Shown: positions 14,289 through 23,634 of the stretch, piece after piece
Layout: each line of letters begins with the position of its first letter
How positions within the stretch are numbered: position 1 is the first letter of the stretch
Assembly (NCBI GenBank): GCA_017471825.1
Contig: JAFURQ010000021.1
Location: forward strand, 1-64,000
Length of the DNA stretch: 64,000 nt
From: Clostridia bacterium
GTDB taxonomy: Bacteria > Bacillota > Clostridia > Oscillospirales > CAG-272
Direction of reading: 5' to 3'
Notes under the pieces: generated by a model
The model's input: only the letters and a program-made list of their open reading frames with translations
What the model was told of the DNA's origin: nothing
Databases searched by the model: none
Made by a program: the position numbers and the translations under genes

Positions 14289-16055
14289 TTATCTGACATT
14301 TCCGAGCACGCTTGCAAGGGCGAGCAGGCCGTGGAAGCAGGACGCGCCCTCGGGCAACGCTCCGTTCTCCCTCTCGTAAGAGGACTCACTCATATTTACG
14401 CCCTTAACCGACATTTGAGTGCTCTTTTGCACGGGTATGTATTCAACCCACGGCACAGGAACGTTGTGCCAGCGGCCGTCGCCGCCGTAGACGGAGACGT
14501 AGTCCATTCTCTCAATACCGTTGAAGGAATGCGCCGTGACGGTTACGGTGTCGGTGCCGTTATCCGACCTCACTCCGCTTGTTTTGAGGATAACCTCGGT
14601 ATCGGATGAGGGGTGAGCGAACGCCCTTCTGCCTATGCGGTTGGCGAGCGCCTCGTGCTCCTTCGAGGTGTAATTGGTGCTGTGGTTATCGTTGTAATCC
14701 TCAAGAGATTTCGCGGGCTCCTCGTGATATGCGGGAATAGCCAACAAGGGTGCGAGGTCAAAATAGACCGATTTGAAGAAGTCGTTATTGAAGGAGATGA
14801 ATTTGTCGCGGATAAGACCGACGCCGTATGAGGCGTAGCTCGCCACCGAGGTATCCATACACCAATTCGCCGCGTGCTCGCTTGCGATTATGTTATGCTT
14901 GTTCCATTTTGTGAAATAGAAATCGTCACCGTAGCCACTGCCCGAGCGCATGAGGTCAATCATATTCCTCTGTGCGAGGGGGGTGAAAAGGACTCTGAAC
15001 TGCACCTCGTGGTCGCGGTTAAGTGCGCCGAAGAGGACGTCAAATTCACTGTTGCCCATTTCGGTGAAGTTCGTGGTTTCGTCGTTATCTGTAAGCGCCT
15101 CGCGCGCTTTTTTGGCGAGCTTCTTTTCACCGGATTTCACCTTACGGTTAAGCGCTTTTTCACCAAGGCGCTCCGAATGAGTAGGCTGTCTGGAAAAGGA
15201 GAGGTCGGGTGCCGCCTGATGTCCGTAGTGCAGAAGCGTTTTCGTTTCGTAGACGGGAATCGGCTTTGCGACGCTGGCGTGGAGAGTTTGCGTGCGGTGA
15301 ACGGTGCGCGTGTTTCCCTTGCTGTCGCGCTCGACGCTCACCCAATGTATCTGGAGTGAGCCGTGATAGGTTTTGGTTCCCCAATCCTGATGCAGATAGC
15401 GCTCGAAGAAGAAGGGGTTGCCCATAGCCTCGCCCGAGAGTGTATCTATAACCGATATATCCTCGCTCTCGATGTCGGTGTAGGAATAGTCGGATATGAG
15501 CTGGTCGCGGCGCGGATGGCTCCAGAAGCGGTCAAATTTGATTTCGGGGAGGGTTTTCTCCATAAGCGTGAGGGTATCGTTGTCGTCGAAGAGCGCAAGA
15601 AGGGGCGCTACCTGCGCGGTTGCCTCAGCGAGAAGCTCTCTTGCTATTGCCTCCTCCTTTTCAAGAGTTGAGTGAAAGCTCTTTATTACCCTATTTATCT
15701 TAACGAAAATCAGGACGAGCATACTGACGAGCAGTGCTATGCCGAGGAAGCCGAAAATAAGCTTCGGAGCGAGCTCCATCTCTGTGGAATTAAAGCAAAC
15801 GAGCGCCATAATCGCACCGACAACGGCGGTAATTATCATCATCACGCGAAGAAATTTGAAGCGCGAGATTTTTTTACCGAGCTTTTCGTTTTTGGCAAGC
15901 TGGGCGTGATATTTGTTTACAGTTACGGTATTCTGCTGCTCGTCAACTCCCGAGCGAGCGAGGAGATCTTCAAAATGCGCACGGGCGTTGTCCTCGTGCT
16001 GTTTTTTTGCCACGGTTTCGTAATATCGAAGCGGCTCCATTAAATCAGCATTCAT
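14289..16055 (-). CDS. Uncharacterised membrane protein co-transcribed with lemA
   Basis: 588 residues with no family I can name with confidence. After a charged helical N-terminus (~1-65) come two adjacent membrane segments (about 67-88 'FLRVMMIITAVVGAIMALVCF' and 95-118), then a coiled-coil-like stretch and a large soluble domain (~165-588). Conserved-looking blocks include 'FDRFWSHPRRDQLISDYSY', 'FGALNRDHEVQFRVLFTPLAQRNM' (outline) and 'SFNNDFFKSVYFDLAPLLAIP'. The layout (two membrane helices, then a cytosolic domain, beside LemA) resembles the LemA/DUF3137 pairs of other bacteria, but I cannot confirm homology. ATG 16055 follows AAGGGG. It is the first gene of the operon. Confidence 0.65.
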   Translation of the reverse strand: MNADLMEPLRYYETVAKKQHEDNARAHFEDLLARSGVDEQQNTVTVNKYHAQLAKNEKLGKKISRFKFLRVMMIITAVVGAIMALVCFNSTEMELAPKLIFGFLGIALLVSMLVLIFVKINRVIKSFHSTLEKEEAIARELLAEATAQVAPLLALFDDNDTLTLMEKTLPEIKFDRFWSHPRRDQLISDYSYTDIESEDISVIDTLSGEAMGNPFFFERYLHQDWGTKTYHGSLQIHWVSVERDSKGNTRTVHRTQTLHASVAKPIPVYETKTLLHYGHQAAPDLSFSRQPTHSERLGEKALNRKVKSGEKKLAKKAREALTDNDETTNFTEMGNSEFDVLFGALNRDHEVQFRVLFTPLAQRNMIDLMRSGSGYGDDFYFTKWNKHNIIASEHAANWCMDTSVASYASYGVGLIRDKFISFNNDFFKSVYFDLAPLLAIPAYHEEPAKSLEDYNDNHSTNYTSKEHEALANRIGRRAFAHPSSDTEVILKTSGVRSDNGTDTVTVTAHSFNGIERMDYVSVYGGDGRWHNVPVPWVEYIPVQKSTQMSVKGVNMSESSYERENGALPEGASCFHGLLALASVLGNVR

Positions 16056-16101
16056 ACACTTTCCCCTTTCTCTGCGGTCCTGACACAGTAGTATTTATTT
16101 T

Positions 16102-16130
16102 ATGGTATCACAAAATGTGACAGTTGTCAA
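16102..16130 (-). promoter_or_regulatory. Promoter of the lemA operon
   Basis: TTGACA (16130-16125), 17 bp, TACCAT (16107-16102) on the minus strand, 47 bp before the start codon. Confidence 0.6.
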
Positions 16131-16140
16131 CAAAAAGCTT

Positions 16141-17727
16141 TCAGCTTTTATACTTTTCGATAATAGAAAGCGCTGTGCGGACGCCGTCAACGGCGCTTGA
16201 TACTATACCGCCGGAGTAGCCCGCTCCCTCGCCCGAGGCGTAGAGCCCACCGATGCCCTCAATTTCATAGCTTTCGCCGCGTAAAAGTCGCACGGGTGCG
16301 GTGCTACGGGTTTCTGCGCCCGTCAAAACGGCATCGGGCAGGGAGAAGCCGGGCATCCACTCCTCAAAGTCGGAGAGCGATGCGCGAAGGGAATCGGTTA
16401 TATATTCGGGCAGGTATTTCTCGGGGGCGCAGGGCGCGGTGCCAACGGGATAGCTTGGGCGCACGGAGCCGAGGGTTATGGCTTTGTCAGATGCCGAAAA
16501 GGCGGCGAGCGTTGTCACGGGGGCACTGAAATTTTCACCTGCCGAAAGGTATGCGGCGCGCTCTATTTTGCGCTGGAGCTCAATGCCTGCGAGGGCGTGC
16601 GTGCTACCGAAGTCCTCGGGGGTTACGGACACGAGCAGTGCGGCGTTTGAATTTTCACCGTTGCGCAAAAGCTCGCTCATACCGTTAGTTACCACCCCAC
16701 CCTGCTCACTCGCGGCAGGAACGACCGTGCCGCCGGGACACATACAGAAGCTGTAAACGCTTCTGCCGTTTTTGAGATGGGTGACGAGGTGATAGCTTGC
16801 GGTTTCGAGGCGAGAGTCGTAGCCCTTGCCGTAGACGAGGTTGTTCATATACTCGCGTGGATGCTCGATGCGCACACCGATGCCGAAGCCCTTGGGAACC
16901 ATCCTCACACCGCGAAAGAGGAGAGCCTCGTAGGTGTCCTTCGCACTGTGACCGGTGGCTAAAATCACGTCTGTCGCGGGAATTGTATGCTCCTCGCCGT
17001 TCTTCATATAGGTTACGGCACTGACGCAGCCATCTGCCGTTTTAAAATCGGTGAATTTCGCGGAATATATAAATTCTCCGCCGAGGGATATGATTTTATC
17101 GCGCAGGGCGGCGACTATTGCAGGAAGTCTGTCGGTGCCGAGGTGCGCCGTTGCGGAATAGGTTATATCGGGCGTGGCACCTGCCGCGACAAATTCCGAG
17201 AGAACCTTCATTTTATATTTATCAAGGCTACCGACCTTCAGCTTGCCGTCGGAATAGGTCCCTGCCCCGCCCTCGCCGAATTGGACGTTGCACTCGGTGT
17301 CGAGTATGCCGAGCCTTGAAAAGAGGCTAACCGATTTGGTGCGCTCCTCTACGGGCAGGCCGCGCTCAATAACTATCGGCTCGGCGCCTGCTTCAGCAAG
17401 GATTAAGGCGGCGAAAATTCCACACGGGCCCGCACCAATGACTACGGGACGGGTGCTGAAGCGTGCGAGGGGAAGCTCAAATGAAAGCTCGGGGGCGGCG
17501 CTGACAAACTTGCGCCTGCGGAGCAGATTTGCCTCTCTTTCCGCGCTGAATGAGAGTCCCACCGAGAGGCGATATTTAATATCCCGTTTGTCCTTCAGGT
17601 CGAGGGTGGCGCGTAAAAGACGGAGCTCCTTGATTTCGTCGTTTTGTATGGGGAGCCGCGCGAGGACTGCGGCTCTTACGTCCGACTCCGTATATCCGAT
17701 CGGGACGGTAACTTCTGTTTTTATCAC
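16141..17727 (-). CDS. FAD-dependent dehydrogenase, COG2509-like
   Basis: A 528-residue soluble flavoprotein. A ~90-residue N-terminal domain ('DVRAAVLARLPIQNDEIKELRLLR', outline) precedes the Rossmann dinucleotide motif 'VVIGAGPCGIFAALILAEAG' at about 100-120. 'NVQFGEGGAGTYSDGKLKVG' and the late 'GGLYASGEGAGYSGGIVSSAVDG' (outline) are typical of COG2509 uncharacterised FAD-dependent dehydrogenases; no substrate is known. The frame is open to 17922, but GTG 17727 is preceded by AAGGAAAGGAGCC and lies 31 bp below the promoter at 17786-17758, so it is the start. It is divergent from mglBAC, with no obvious functional link. Confidence 0.85.
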   Translation of the reverse strand: MIKTEVTVPIGYTESDVRAAVLARLPIQNDEIKELRLLRATLDLKDKRDIKYRLSVGLSFSAEREANLLRRRKFVSAAPELSFELPLARFSTRPVVIGAGPCGIFAALILAEAGAEPIVIERGLPVEERTKSVSLFSRLGILDTECNVQFGEGGAGTYSDGKLKVGSLDKYKMKVLSEFVAAGATPDITYSATAHLGTDRLPAIVAALRDKIISLGGEFIYSAKFTDFKTADGCVSAVTYMKNGEEHTIPATDVILATGHSAKDTYEALLFRGVRMVPKGFGIGVRIEHPREYMNNLVYGKGYDSRLETASYHLVTHLKNGRSVYSFCMCPGGTVVPAASEQGGVVTNGMSELLRNGENSNAALLVSVTPEDFGSTHALAGIELQRKIERAAYLSAGENFSAPVTTLAAFSASDKAITLGSVRPSYPVGTAPCAPEKYLPEYITDSLRASLSDFEEWMPGFSLPDAVLTGAETRSTAPVRLLRGESYEIEGIGGLYASGEGAGYSGGIVSSAVDGVRTALSIIEKYKS

Positions 17728-17757
17728 GGTGCGGCTCCTTTCCTTCTTTTTTAATAT

Positions 17758-17786
17758 ATTGTAGCACTTTTGGTGCGAAATTGCAA
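17758..17786 (-). promoter_or_regulatory. Promoter of the FAD-dependent dehydrogenase gene
   Basis: TTGCAA (17786-17781), 17 bp, TACAAT (17763-17758) on the minus strand. For the divergent mgl operon I see no convincing promoter in 17787-17872. Confidence 0.65.
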
Positions 17787-17872
17787 CAGGTGGAAGAAAT
17801 TTGGCAAATAATGAATAGCACGGAGCGTTTTTGAGGAAAATGTAGATATAAAAATTGGAAATGGAGATAGAT

Positions 17873-18943
17873 ATGAACCGGATAATTGCACTATTTTTGA
17901 TTATTGCCGCCGTATGCGGCATGCTCGTCGGCTGCGGATGTCAGCGCGAGGGAGAGGTTTCGGTGTTCTATTATACTTACAGTGACACCTATATATCAGG
18001 GGTCAGGAGCTCGATGGACAAGATTCTATCGGAGCGCGGGATTCCGTATCACAACTATGATGCTAACAGCGTGCAGTCCACTCAAACCGAGCAAATCGAC
18101 ACCGCAATTGCGAAGGGCTCGACTATGCTTATAGTCAATTTAGTTGACACGGGGTCGGACGATGCGGCGAGAACCATAGTTGAAAAGGCGCGCGCCGCTA
18201 ATCTTCCGCTTATATTCTTCAACCGCTCTGTAAGCGAGGAAATCGTGAATAGCTACGACAGATGCGTATTCGTCGGAACCGATTACGAGATGGCGGGACG
18301 GATGCAGGGCGAGCTTATAGGAAACTATCTTGTCGAGAACTACGCAAACGCGGATATAAACGGTGACGGAAAAATATCCTACTGTCTTTTCAAGGGACAG
18401 CAGGGCAACGCCGAATCGGAGGCGAGAACGAAGTATTCTGTCGAGGTGGCGAACGAGATTCTCCGGCGAGCAGGCAAGCCGCCGCTCGTATTTTACGATT
18501 CGCAGAACACGAACGGATACCTCGTGGACCAGGACGGAAACTGGTCTAACGCGGCGGCAAACAATTATATGAAAACGATACTGTCGGCATACAGCGAGCG
18601 CGGCGGAAATATGATAGAGCTCGTTATAGCAAACAATGACGAGATGGCTCTCGGTGCCATTGCGGCGCTTGCCGAGGCGGGCTACAACAAGTCGGGTGCA
18701 AGAGTTATTCCCGTTTTCGGAGTTGATGCGACCGCGGCGGCAAGGGAGAAGATAGACAGCGGAGTTATGACGGGAACGGTGAAGCAGGATGCCGATGGAA
18801 TGGCAGCGGCGATAGTTCAGGTGCTCGAAAACGTTATGGGCGGAAAATACCTGCTCGAAGGGATTGCCACCGAAAACGTTATCGGGGATTGGCGCATAAA
18901 CGTTCCCTACTCTGCTTATACGCGAACGGAAGGTGAAGGTTAA
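17873..18943 (+). CDS. mglB: Galactose/methyl-galactoside ABC transporter, substrate-binding lipoprotein
   Basis: 356 residues. ATG 17873 (GGAG upstream) starts a signal peptide ending in the lipobox LVGC. The mature part is a periplasmic-binding-protein type 1 fold: 'SVFYYTYSDTYISGVRSSMD', 'FFNRSVSEEIVNSYDRCVFVGTDYEMAGRMQGELI' (outline), 'NNDEMALGAIAALAEAGYN' and 'VFGVDATAAAREKIDSG'. 'ADINGDGKISYCLFKGQQGN' matches the calcium-binding loop and the following strand of E. coli MglB. It captures galactose, glucose or related sugars outside the membrane. mglA begins right after its stop (TAA GTG), indicating translational coupling. Confidence 0.88.
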   Translation: MNRIIALFLIIAAVCGMLVGCGCQREGEVSVFYYTYSDTYISGVRSSMDKILSERGIPYHNYDANSVQSTQTEQIDTAIAKGSTMLIVNLVDTGSDDAARTIVEKARAANLPLIFFNRSVSEEIVNSYDRCVFVGTDYEMAGRMQGELIGNYLVENYANADINGDGKISYCLFKGQQGNAESEARTKYSVEVANEILRRAGKPPLVFYDSQNTNGYLVDQDGNWSNAAANNYMKTILSAYSERGGNMIELVIANNDEMALGAIAALAEAGYNKSGARVIPVFGVDATAAAREKIDSGVMTGTVKQDADGMAAAIVQVLENVMGGKYLLEGIATENVIGDWRINVPYSAYTRTEGEG

Positions 18944-20455
18944 GTGAGCTTTGATAATGAAAATGCTCTGCTCGTGATGGAGGATATCACCAAATCCTTC
19001 CCCGGTGTTAAGGCACTCTCCGAGGCACAGCTGAAGGTGCGCGGCGGTACAGTACACGCGCTTATGGGCGAGAACGGAGCCGGGAAATCGACGCTTATGA
19101 AATGCCTGTTCGGTATTTACAGGCGGGATGCCGGCCGGATTCTCTTCGACGGTGAGGAGATAGAGTTTTCAAGCGCGAAGGACGCGCTCGAGCACGGCGT
19201 GGCTATGGTGCATCAGGAGCTGAATCAGGCGCTGAAGCTGTCGGTGATGGACAATATGTTCCTCGGCAGATTTCCGACCGTTCATAAATATATCCCCCTT
19301 ACGAGCGAGAAGAAGCTCTACCGAGCGACAAAGGAGATATTCGACGGACTGGGAATCGACATAGACCCGAGGCGCAAAATGGAGGAGCTGTCGGTATCGA
19401 AGCGGCAGATGATAGAGATTGCGAAGGCGGTATCGTACAATGCGAGGATAATAGTCTTTGACGAGCCGACCTCGTCGCTTACCGAGGAGGAGGCTGAGAA
19501 GCTCTTTGCAATTATCCGTATGCTGAAGGAGCGCGGGTGCGGCATAATTTATATTTCGCACAAGATGGACGAGATACTGCGCATCAGCGACGAGATAACG
19601 GTTATGCGCGACGGAAGGTATATAACAACGGCGCGCGCCGACGCGATTACTATGGACGAGATAATTCGGCTGATGGTTGGGCGAACGCTGTCAGAGCGGT
19701 ATCCCGAGAAGGACAGCACACAGGGGGGCGAGCTTTTACGTGTTGAGGAGCTCACCGCAGAGCGAAGCAGGCTCAGGGATATATCCTTTTCCGTGCGTGA
19801 GGGTGAAATACTCGGCGTTGCGGGGCTTGACGGTGCGGGGCGGACAGAGCTTTTAGAGAGCATATTCGGCTTACGCAGGATTGATTCGGGGAAAATATAC
19901 CTCGGCGGCGAGGAGATAAAAAATCAATCCCCTGCCGAGGCGAAGGCAAACGGATTCGCCCTCGTGAGCGAGGAGCGACGCGCGGACGGAATATTCCCGA
20001 TACTCTCTATCCTTGAAAATACGGTAATATCAAGCCTCAAAAAATTTAACACGGGTCCCCTCTTATCGCACAAAAAGATGAAAAAAGCGACCCTCGACAG
20101 CATTGAGCGATTGAGAATCAAGGCGCCGAGCGAGGCTACGAAAATCGAGAATCTGTCGGGCGGAAATCAGCAAAAGGTTATTATAGGGCGCTGGCTCCTG
20201 ACAAATCCAACGGTAATGATGCTCGACGAGCCTACGCGCGGAATTGACGTAGGTGCGAAGTACGAGATATACAAGCTTATTATAGAATTTGCGAAGGAGA
20301 AGAAGGGTATAATTATGGTTTCCTCGGAGATGGGCGAGCTGCTCGGTATCTGTGACAGAATAATGGTTATATCCGGCGGTCGCGTTTCGGGGATTCTCGA
20401 CGGCGGCGAGGCAACGCAGGAGAAAATTATGGAGCTTGCCGCAAAATACGTTTAG
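18944..20455 (+). CDS. mglA: Galactose/methyl-galactoside ABC transporter, dual ATPase
   Basis: A 503-residue cytoplasmic ATPase with two fused ABC domains. Domain 1 carries Walker A GENGAGKST (~41-50) and 'LSVSKRQMIEIAKAVSYNARIIVFDEPTSSLTEEE' (outline; signature plus Walker B). Domain 2 has the degenerate Walker A 'GLDGAGRTELL', in which Lys is replaced by Arg as is usual in MglA/RbsA, plus 'LSGGNQQKVIIGRWL' and 'MMLDEPTRGIDVGAKYEIY'. The start is GTG 18944, directly after the mglB stop. It powers uptake through MglC. Confidence 0.9.
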   Translation: MSFDNENALLVMEDITKSFPGVKALSEAQLKVRGGTVHALMGENGAGKSTLMKCLFGIYRRDAGRILFDGEEIEFSSAKDALEHGVAMVHQELNQALKLSVMDNMFLGRFPTVHKYIPLTSEKKLYRATKEIFDGLGIDIDPRRKMEELSVSKRQMIEIAKAVSYNARIIVFDEPTSSLTEEEAEKLFAIIRMLKERGCGIIYISHKMDEILRISDEITVMRDGRYITTARADAITMDEIIRLMVGRTLSERYPEKDSTQGGELLRVEELTAERSRLRDISFSVREGEILGVAGLDGAGRTELLESIFGLRRIDSGKIYLGGEEIKNQSPAEAKANGFALVSEERRADGIFPILSILENTVISSLKKFNTGPLLSHKKMKKATLDSIERLRIKAPSEATKIENLSGGNQQKVIIGRWLLTNPTVMMLDEPTRGIDVGAKYEIYKLIIEFAKEKKGIIMVSSEMGELLGICDRIMVISGGRVSGILDGGEATQEKIMELAAKYV

Positions 20456-20467
20456 AAAGAGAGCTAT

Positions 20468-21565
20468 ATGGGCAACAGAATAAAAAATTATTTCAAGGGA
20501 ATGGCGGAGTCGGCGCGTGACGGCTTTAACAGCTTTTGTGAGCTTGACCGCGCTGAGAGGCAAGGGAGGATAAAGAATTTTATCTTTGATAATGCTATGT
20601 ACATTATCATAATCACCGCTATTGTGGTTATCGCTTTTATAGAGCCGAGATTTCTTTCGGCATCATCGGTAATCAATATTATTTCTCTGACTGCCGCCAA
20701 GCTTCCCATAGCGCTTGGAATCGGCGGCGCGATAGTGCTAAGCGGCACTGATATTTCTGCGGGGCGCGCGGTTGGTCTTACTGCCTGCATTGCCGCTTCC
20801 CTTTTACAAAGCACTGGGTATGCGAACAAAATGTTCCCGAATTTACCTACTGTCCCGATACCCGTGGTAATTTTAGCGGTGCTGGCGGTAGGTGCTGTGA
20901 TAGGCTTGCTCAACGGATTTTTCGTAGCGAAATTCAAGCTTCACCCCTTTATCGTTACCCTATCGACACAGCTTATAATCTTCGGTGCGATACTTCTGTA
21001 TCTTCAGATAGGCAACAACGGCGGACAGACGCTATCCGGGCTCGACCCGTCGTATATTAGCTTTATAAGCGGTCCTCTTTTCACGGTTGCGGGGATACCC
21101 GTGCCGAAATACGTTCTCTATTCCGTTATCATAACGGTGATTATGTGGATTATATGGAACAAGACCGCCTTCGGCAAGAATATGTTTGCGGTTGGGTCAA
21201 ACGAGGACGCGGCGCGCGTTTCGGGGGTCAACGTTTTTGCGACGGTGCTTTTGGTTTTTATGCTTGCGGGAATTATGTATGCGGTGACGGGCTTTATTGA
21301 GGGGGCGCGAATCGGCTCTATTGCCTCGTATACCGGACTTAACTACGAGAGTGATGCTATCGCGGCGTGCGTTATCGGCGGCGTTTCTTTCGTTGGCGGA
21401 ACCGGTAAAATCGGCGGAATAGTTATCGGAGTTTTGCTTTTACAGATAATTTTCGTCGGGCTTAATTTCCTATCCGTCGACCAGAATATGCTGTATATAA
21501 TCAAGGGACTTATAATACTACTCGCCTGTGCGGTGGATATGCGAAAATACTTGAAAAAAAGATAA
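20468..21565 (+). CDS. mglC: Galactose/methyl-galactoside ABC transporter, permease
   Basis: A 365-residue integral membrane protein of the BPD_transp_2 family with about 8-10 helices. 'GGAIVLSGTDISAGRAVGLTACIAASLLQ' (outline), 'FFVAKFKLHPFIVTLSTQLI', 'GSNEDAARVSGVNV' and 'ACVIGGVSFVGGTGKIGGIVIGVLLLQII' (outline) match MglC. A ~35-residue cytoplasmic N-terminus precedes the first helix. It lies 12 bp after mglA; AAGAGAG precedes ATG 20468. It is the last gene of the operon, closed by the terminator at 21564. Confidence 0.9.
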   Translation: MGNRIKNYFKGMAESARDGFNSFCELDRAERQGRIKNFIFDNAMYIIIITAIVVIAFIEPRFLSASSVINIISLTAAKLPIALGIGGAIVLSGTDISAGRAVGLTACIAASLLQSTGYANKMFPNLPTVPIPVVILAVLAVGAVIGLLNGFFVAKFKLHPFIVTLSTQLIIFGAILLYLQIGNNGGQTLSGLDPSYISFISGPLFTVAGIPVPKYVLYSVIITVIMWIIWNKTAFGKNMFAVGSNEDAARVSGVNVFATVLLVFMLAGIMYAVTGFIEGARIGSIASYTGLNYESDAIAACVIGGVSFVGGTGKIGGIVIGVLLLQIIFVGLNFLSVDQNMLYIIKGLIILLACAVDMRKYLKKR

Positions 21566-21597
21566 AAAAAGAAGCCCATACGGGCTTCTTTTTTTAT
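21564..21597. terminator. Bidirectional terminator between mglC and mscS
   Basis: GAAGCCC - ATAC - GGGCTTC flanked by A7 and T7 runs. Confidence 0.9.
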
Positions 21598-21599
21598 AG

Positions 21600-22457
21600 T
21601 TAGTCGTTTCTGATATGCACGTCGAGCTGATTGTAGGGCATCTCTATGCCTTCTCTGTCGAAGGCCTCCTTCACTGCGTCGAGGACGTCGAAATAAACCG
21701 TCCAATAGTCGCCGCTGTTTACCCAAGCGCGAGCTATGAGATTGATGGCGCTGTCACCGTGCTCGCTTGCGCGAACGGTGATGTCCTTGTCCTTCAGGAC
21801 GAGCTCGTGTGCGGTGAAGATGTCGGTGATGAGCTGTCTTGCCTTCGCATAGTCGCTCTGATAGCCGATGGAGAAATTGAGGTCGACACGTCTTTGGTCC
21901 TTTTCGGAATAGTTCACGATATTGCCGCTGGAGAGGGGGCCGTTGGGTATGTAAACCACCTTGTTATCACCGGTAATAAGCTTGGTGTTGGTGAGGTGAA
22001 TGTCCTGAACCGTACCCGAATATCCCTGTGCTTCGATAAAGTCATCAACCTTGAAGGGTCTTGTTACGAGAATAAGCACACCGCCTGCGATATTGGAAAC
22101 TGCGCCGTTTACAGCGAGACCGATACATACACCGAGAGATGCGATAAGCGCGGTGAGCGCACTTGTGTCAATGCCGAGGTAGCCGATAAGACAGATTGCA
22201 ACGACACATTTGCCGCCGAGTCTGGCAAGATATGCGAGGGTACGCATTATCGTCTTGTCGTGATTGGGCTTTTCGCCGAGCTTTTCGATTTTTCTTGTAA
22301 GCCAATTGATAATCTTGAAGCTTATGAACATTATAATAAGAGCTATAATGATCTTAACGCCGACGCTGGTTGTCCACTCAACGAGCTTATCGAGGAGTGC
22401 ATGCCAATCCACGATGGGCTGCTCTGCCGTTTCTGTCAAAAACATTTTAAAAAGCAT
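21600..22457 (-). CDS. mscS: Small-conductance mechanosensitive channel (MscS family)
   Basis: A 285-residue membrane channel that opens on membrane stretch to relieve turgor. There are three N-terminal hydrophobic segments (~32-55, 75-98, 100-130). The pore-lining third helix reads 'LIASLGVCIGLAVNGAVSNIAGGVLIL' (outline) with the usual Gly/Ala packing pattern. The beta domain contains 'RPFKVDDFIEAQGYSGTVQDIHLTNTKL' (outline) and 'VVYIPNGPLSSGNIVNYS', followed by the alpha/beta tail. Length matches E. coli MscS (286). It is a single gene with a perfect promoter at 22519-22491. Confidence 0.92.
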   Translation of the reverse strand: MLFKMFLTETAEQPIVDWHALLDKLVEWTTSVGVKIIIALIIMFISFKIINWLTRKIEKLGEKPNHDKTIMRTLAYLARLGGKCVVAICLIGYLGIDTSALTALIASLGVCIGLAVNGAVSNIAGGVLILVTRPFKVDDFIEAQGYSGTVQDIHLTNTKLITGDNKVVYIPNGPLSSGNIVNYSEKDQRRVDLNFSIGYQSDYAKARQLITDIFTAHELVLKDKDITVRASEHGDSAINLIARAWVNSGDYWTVYFDVLDAVKEAFDREGIEMPYNQLDVHIRND

Positions 22458-22490
22458 TGTTCTTCTTCCTTTCTATGATTTCCAAATATT

Positions 22491-22519
22491 ATTATATCAA
22501 TATCGACGACCTTTGTCAA
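22491..22519 (-). promoter_or_regulatory. Consensus sigma-A promoter of mscS
   Basis: TTGACA (22519-22514), 17 bp, TATAAT (22496-22491) on the minus strand: full consensus. Confidence 0.85.
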
Positions 22520-22520
22520 C

Positions 22521-22556
22521 AAAAAAGTCGGAGCATTTACATGCTCCGACTAAAAA
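22521..22556 (-). terminator. Terminator of the 13 kb transporter operon
   Basis: In the minus direction GTCGGAGCAT - GTAA - ATGCTCCGAC is followed by TTTTTT. It follows the last permease gene (stop at 22570) and sits immediately before the mscS promoter. Confidence 0.9.
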
Positions 22557-22569
22557 CGATTTTTTATAA

Positions 22570-23622
22570 TTATCCGACAAGACCGGAACGCTCAATACCC
22601 TGAACGAGATACTTCTGACAGAACAGGTACATAATTACAAGCGGGAATATGATCATTATTGCCGCGGTATTACGTATAACGTTCTCATACAGAGCCTGAC
22701 CGGCGAAGCCCTCGACCATCAAGGACGGAGGAATGGTGTTTACAAGGTCGGGCATCAGATACATCTTATCAATATTAACCATAAAGAATATCTGTGTATA
22801 GAAGTTATCAGTCCACTGCCACGAGAACGAGAAGAGGAAGATCGTTATCATCATAGGAACCGAAAGAGGCATTATGATGGAGAAGAAGGTACGGAAAACT
22901 CCGGAACCGTCAACGTATGCCGACTCCTCAAGCTCATCGGGAACGCCCTTGAAGAACTGACGCATAAGGTATATGTAGAGTCCGTTCTTGAACGCGAGTC
23001 CGAAGAGTGAAAGAATGATTAGTGGCCAGAAGGTGTTTGAAAGGTCGAGCTGGTTACCGCCGAGGATTATATCTATTATTCCGCGATAATCCCACGCATT
23101 TACCTTGAGGAAGTCAAAGTCGGTGAAGTGCTGAATGAGTGACATCTTCATAGTTCTATGAGGAATTATCATCGTAAGCACAACGGCGACAAACAGTACA
23201 TTGTTGCCCTTAAATTTGAACTTCGCAAGGCCGTAGCCGATAAGGCAGGCGATAAGCGTCTGAATTATTGCACAGAACAGAGAGATAAGCACCGTGTTAA
23301 GCAACGCCTCGAAGTAGTTGTTCTCTGTTATCATATATTTATATATGTCGAGAGTAAAATGCTTCGGTATGATTGCAACGGTGGCGTCAACGACGTCCTC
23401 CTTCGTCATAAAGGAGCCTGCGATCTTCGCAAAGAAGGGATAGAGAATTACGTAGGAGACACCAAGCATAAGAATGAAGCGAAGAATGTTAATCGCAACC
23501 TTGATCCAGGTATTCGACGCTTTAAGCTTATTAAGGAATCTTTCTTTAAAGGAGAGCTTACCTTCGTAATCAACGCGGATCGTCTTTTTGGTTTCTTTGG
23601 TTATTTTAGTTGTAGAATCCAT
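22570..23622 (-). CDS. Carbohydrate ABC transporter permease (MalG-like), second pair
   Basis: A 350-residue membrane protein with six main helices and a ~40-residue basic N-terminus. The EAA loop reads 'ELEESAYVDGSGVFRTFFSIIMPLSVPM' (outline), which docks an ATPase; 'IPHRTMKMSLIQHF' and 'NGLYIYLMRQFFKGVP' are typical of MalG-type permeases. It lies 12 bp after its MalF-like partner at 23635 and is the last gene of the operon. No ATPase is encoded in the operon, so a shared MsmK/MalK-type ATPase elsewhere is implied. Confidence 0.87.
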   Translation of the reverse strand: MDSTTKITKETKKTIRVDYEGKLSFKERFLNKLKASNTWIKVAINILRFILMLGVSYVILYPFFAKIAGSFMTKEDVVDATVAIIPKHFTLDIYKYMITENNYFEALLNTVLISLFCAIIQTLIACLIGYGLAKFKFKGNNVLFVAVVLTMIIPHRTMKMSLIQHFTDFDFLKVNAWDYRGIIDIILGGNQLDLSNTFWPLIILSLFGLAFKNGLYIYLMRQFFKGVPDELEESAYVDGSGVFRTFFSIIMPLSVPMMITIFLFSFSWQWTDNFYTQIFFMVNIDKMYLMPDLVNTIPPSLMVEGFAGQALYENVIRNTAAIMIIFPLVIMYLFCQKYLVQGIERSGLVG

Positions 23623-23634
23623 GTTGTTACCTCC

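Noticed and set aside
17787..17872. Promoter for mglBAC
   Set aside because: I found TATAAA-like stretches but no pair of boxes at acceptable spacing, so none is reported.
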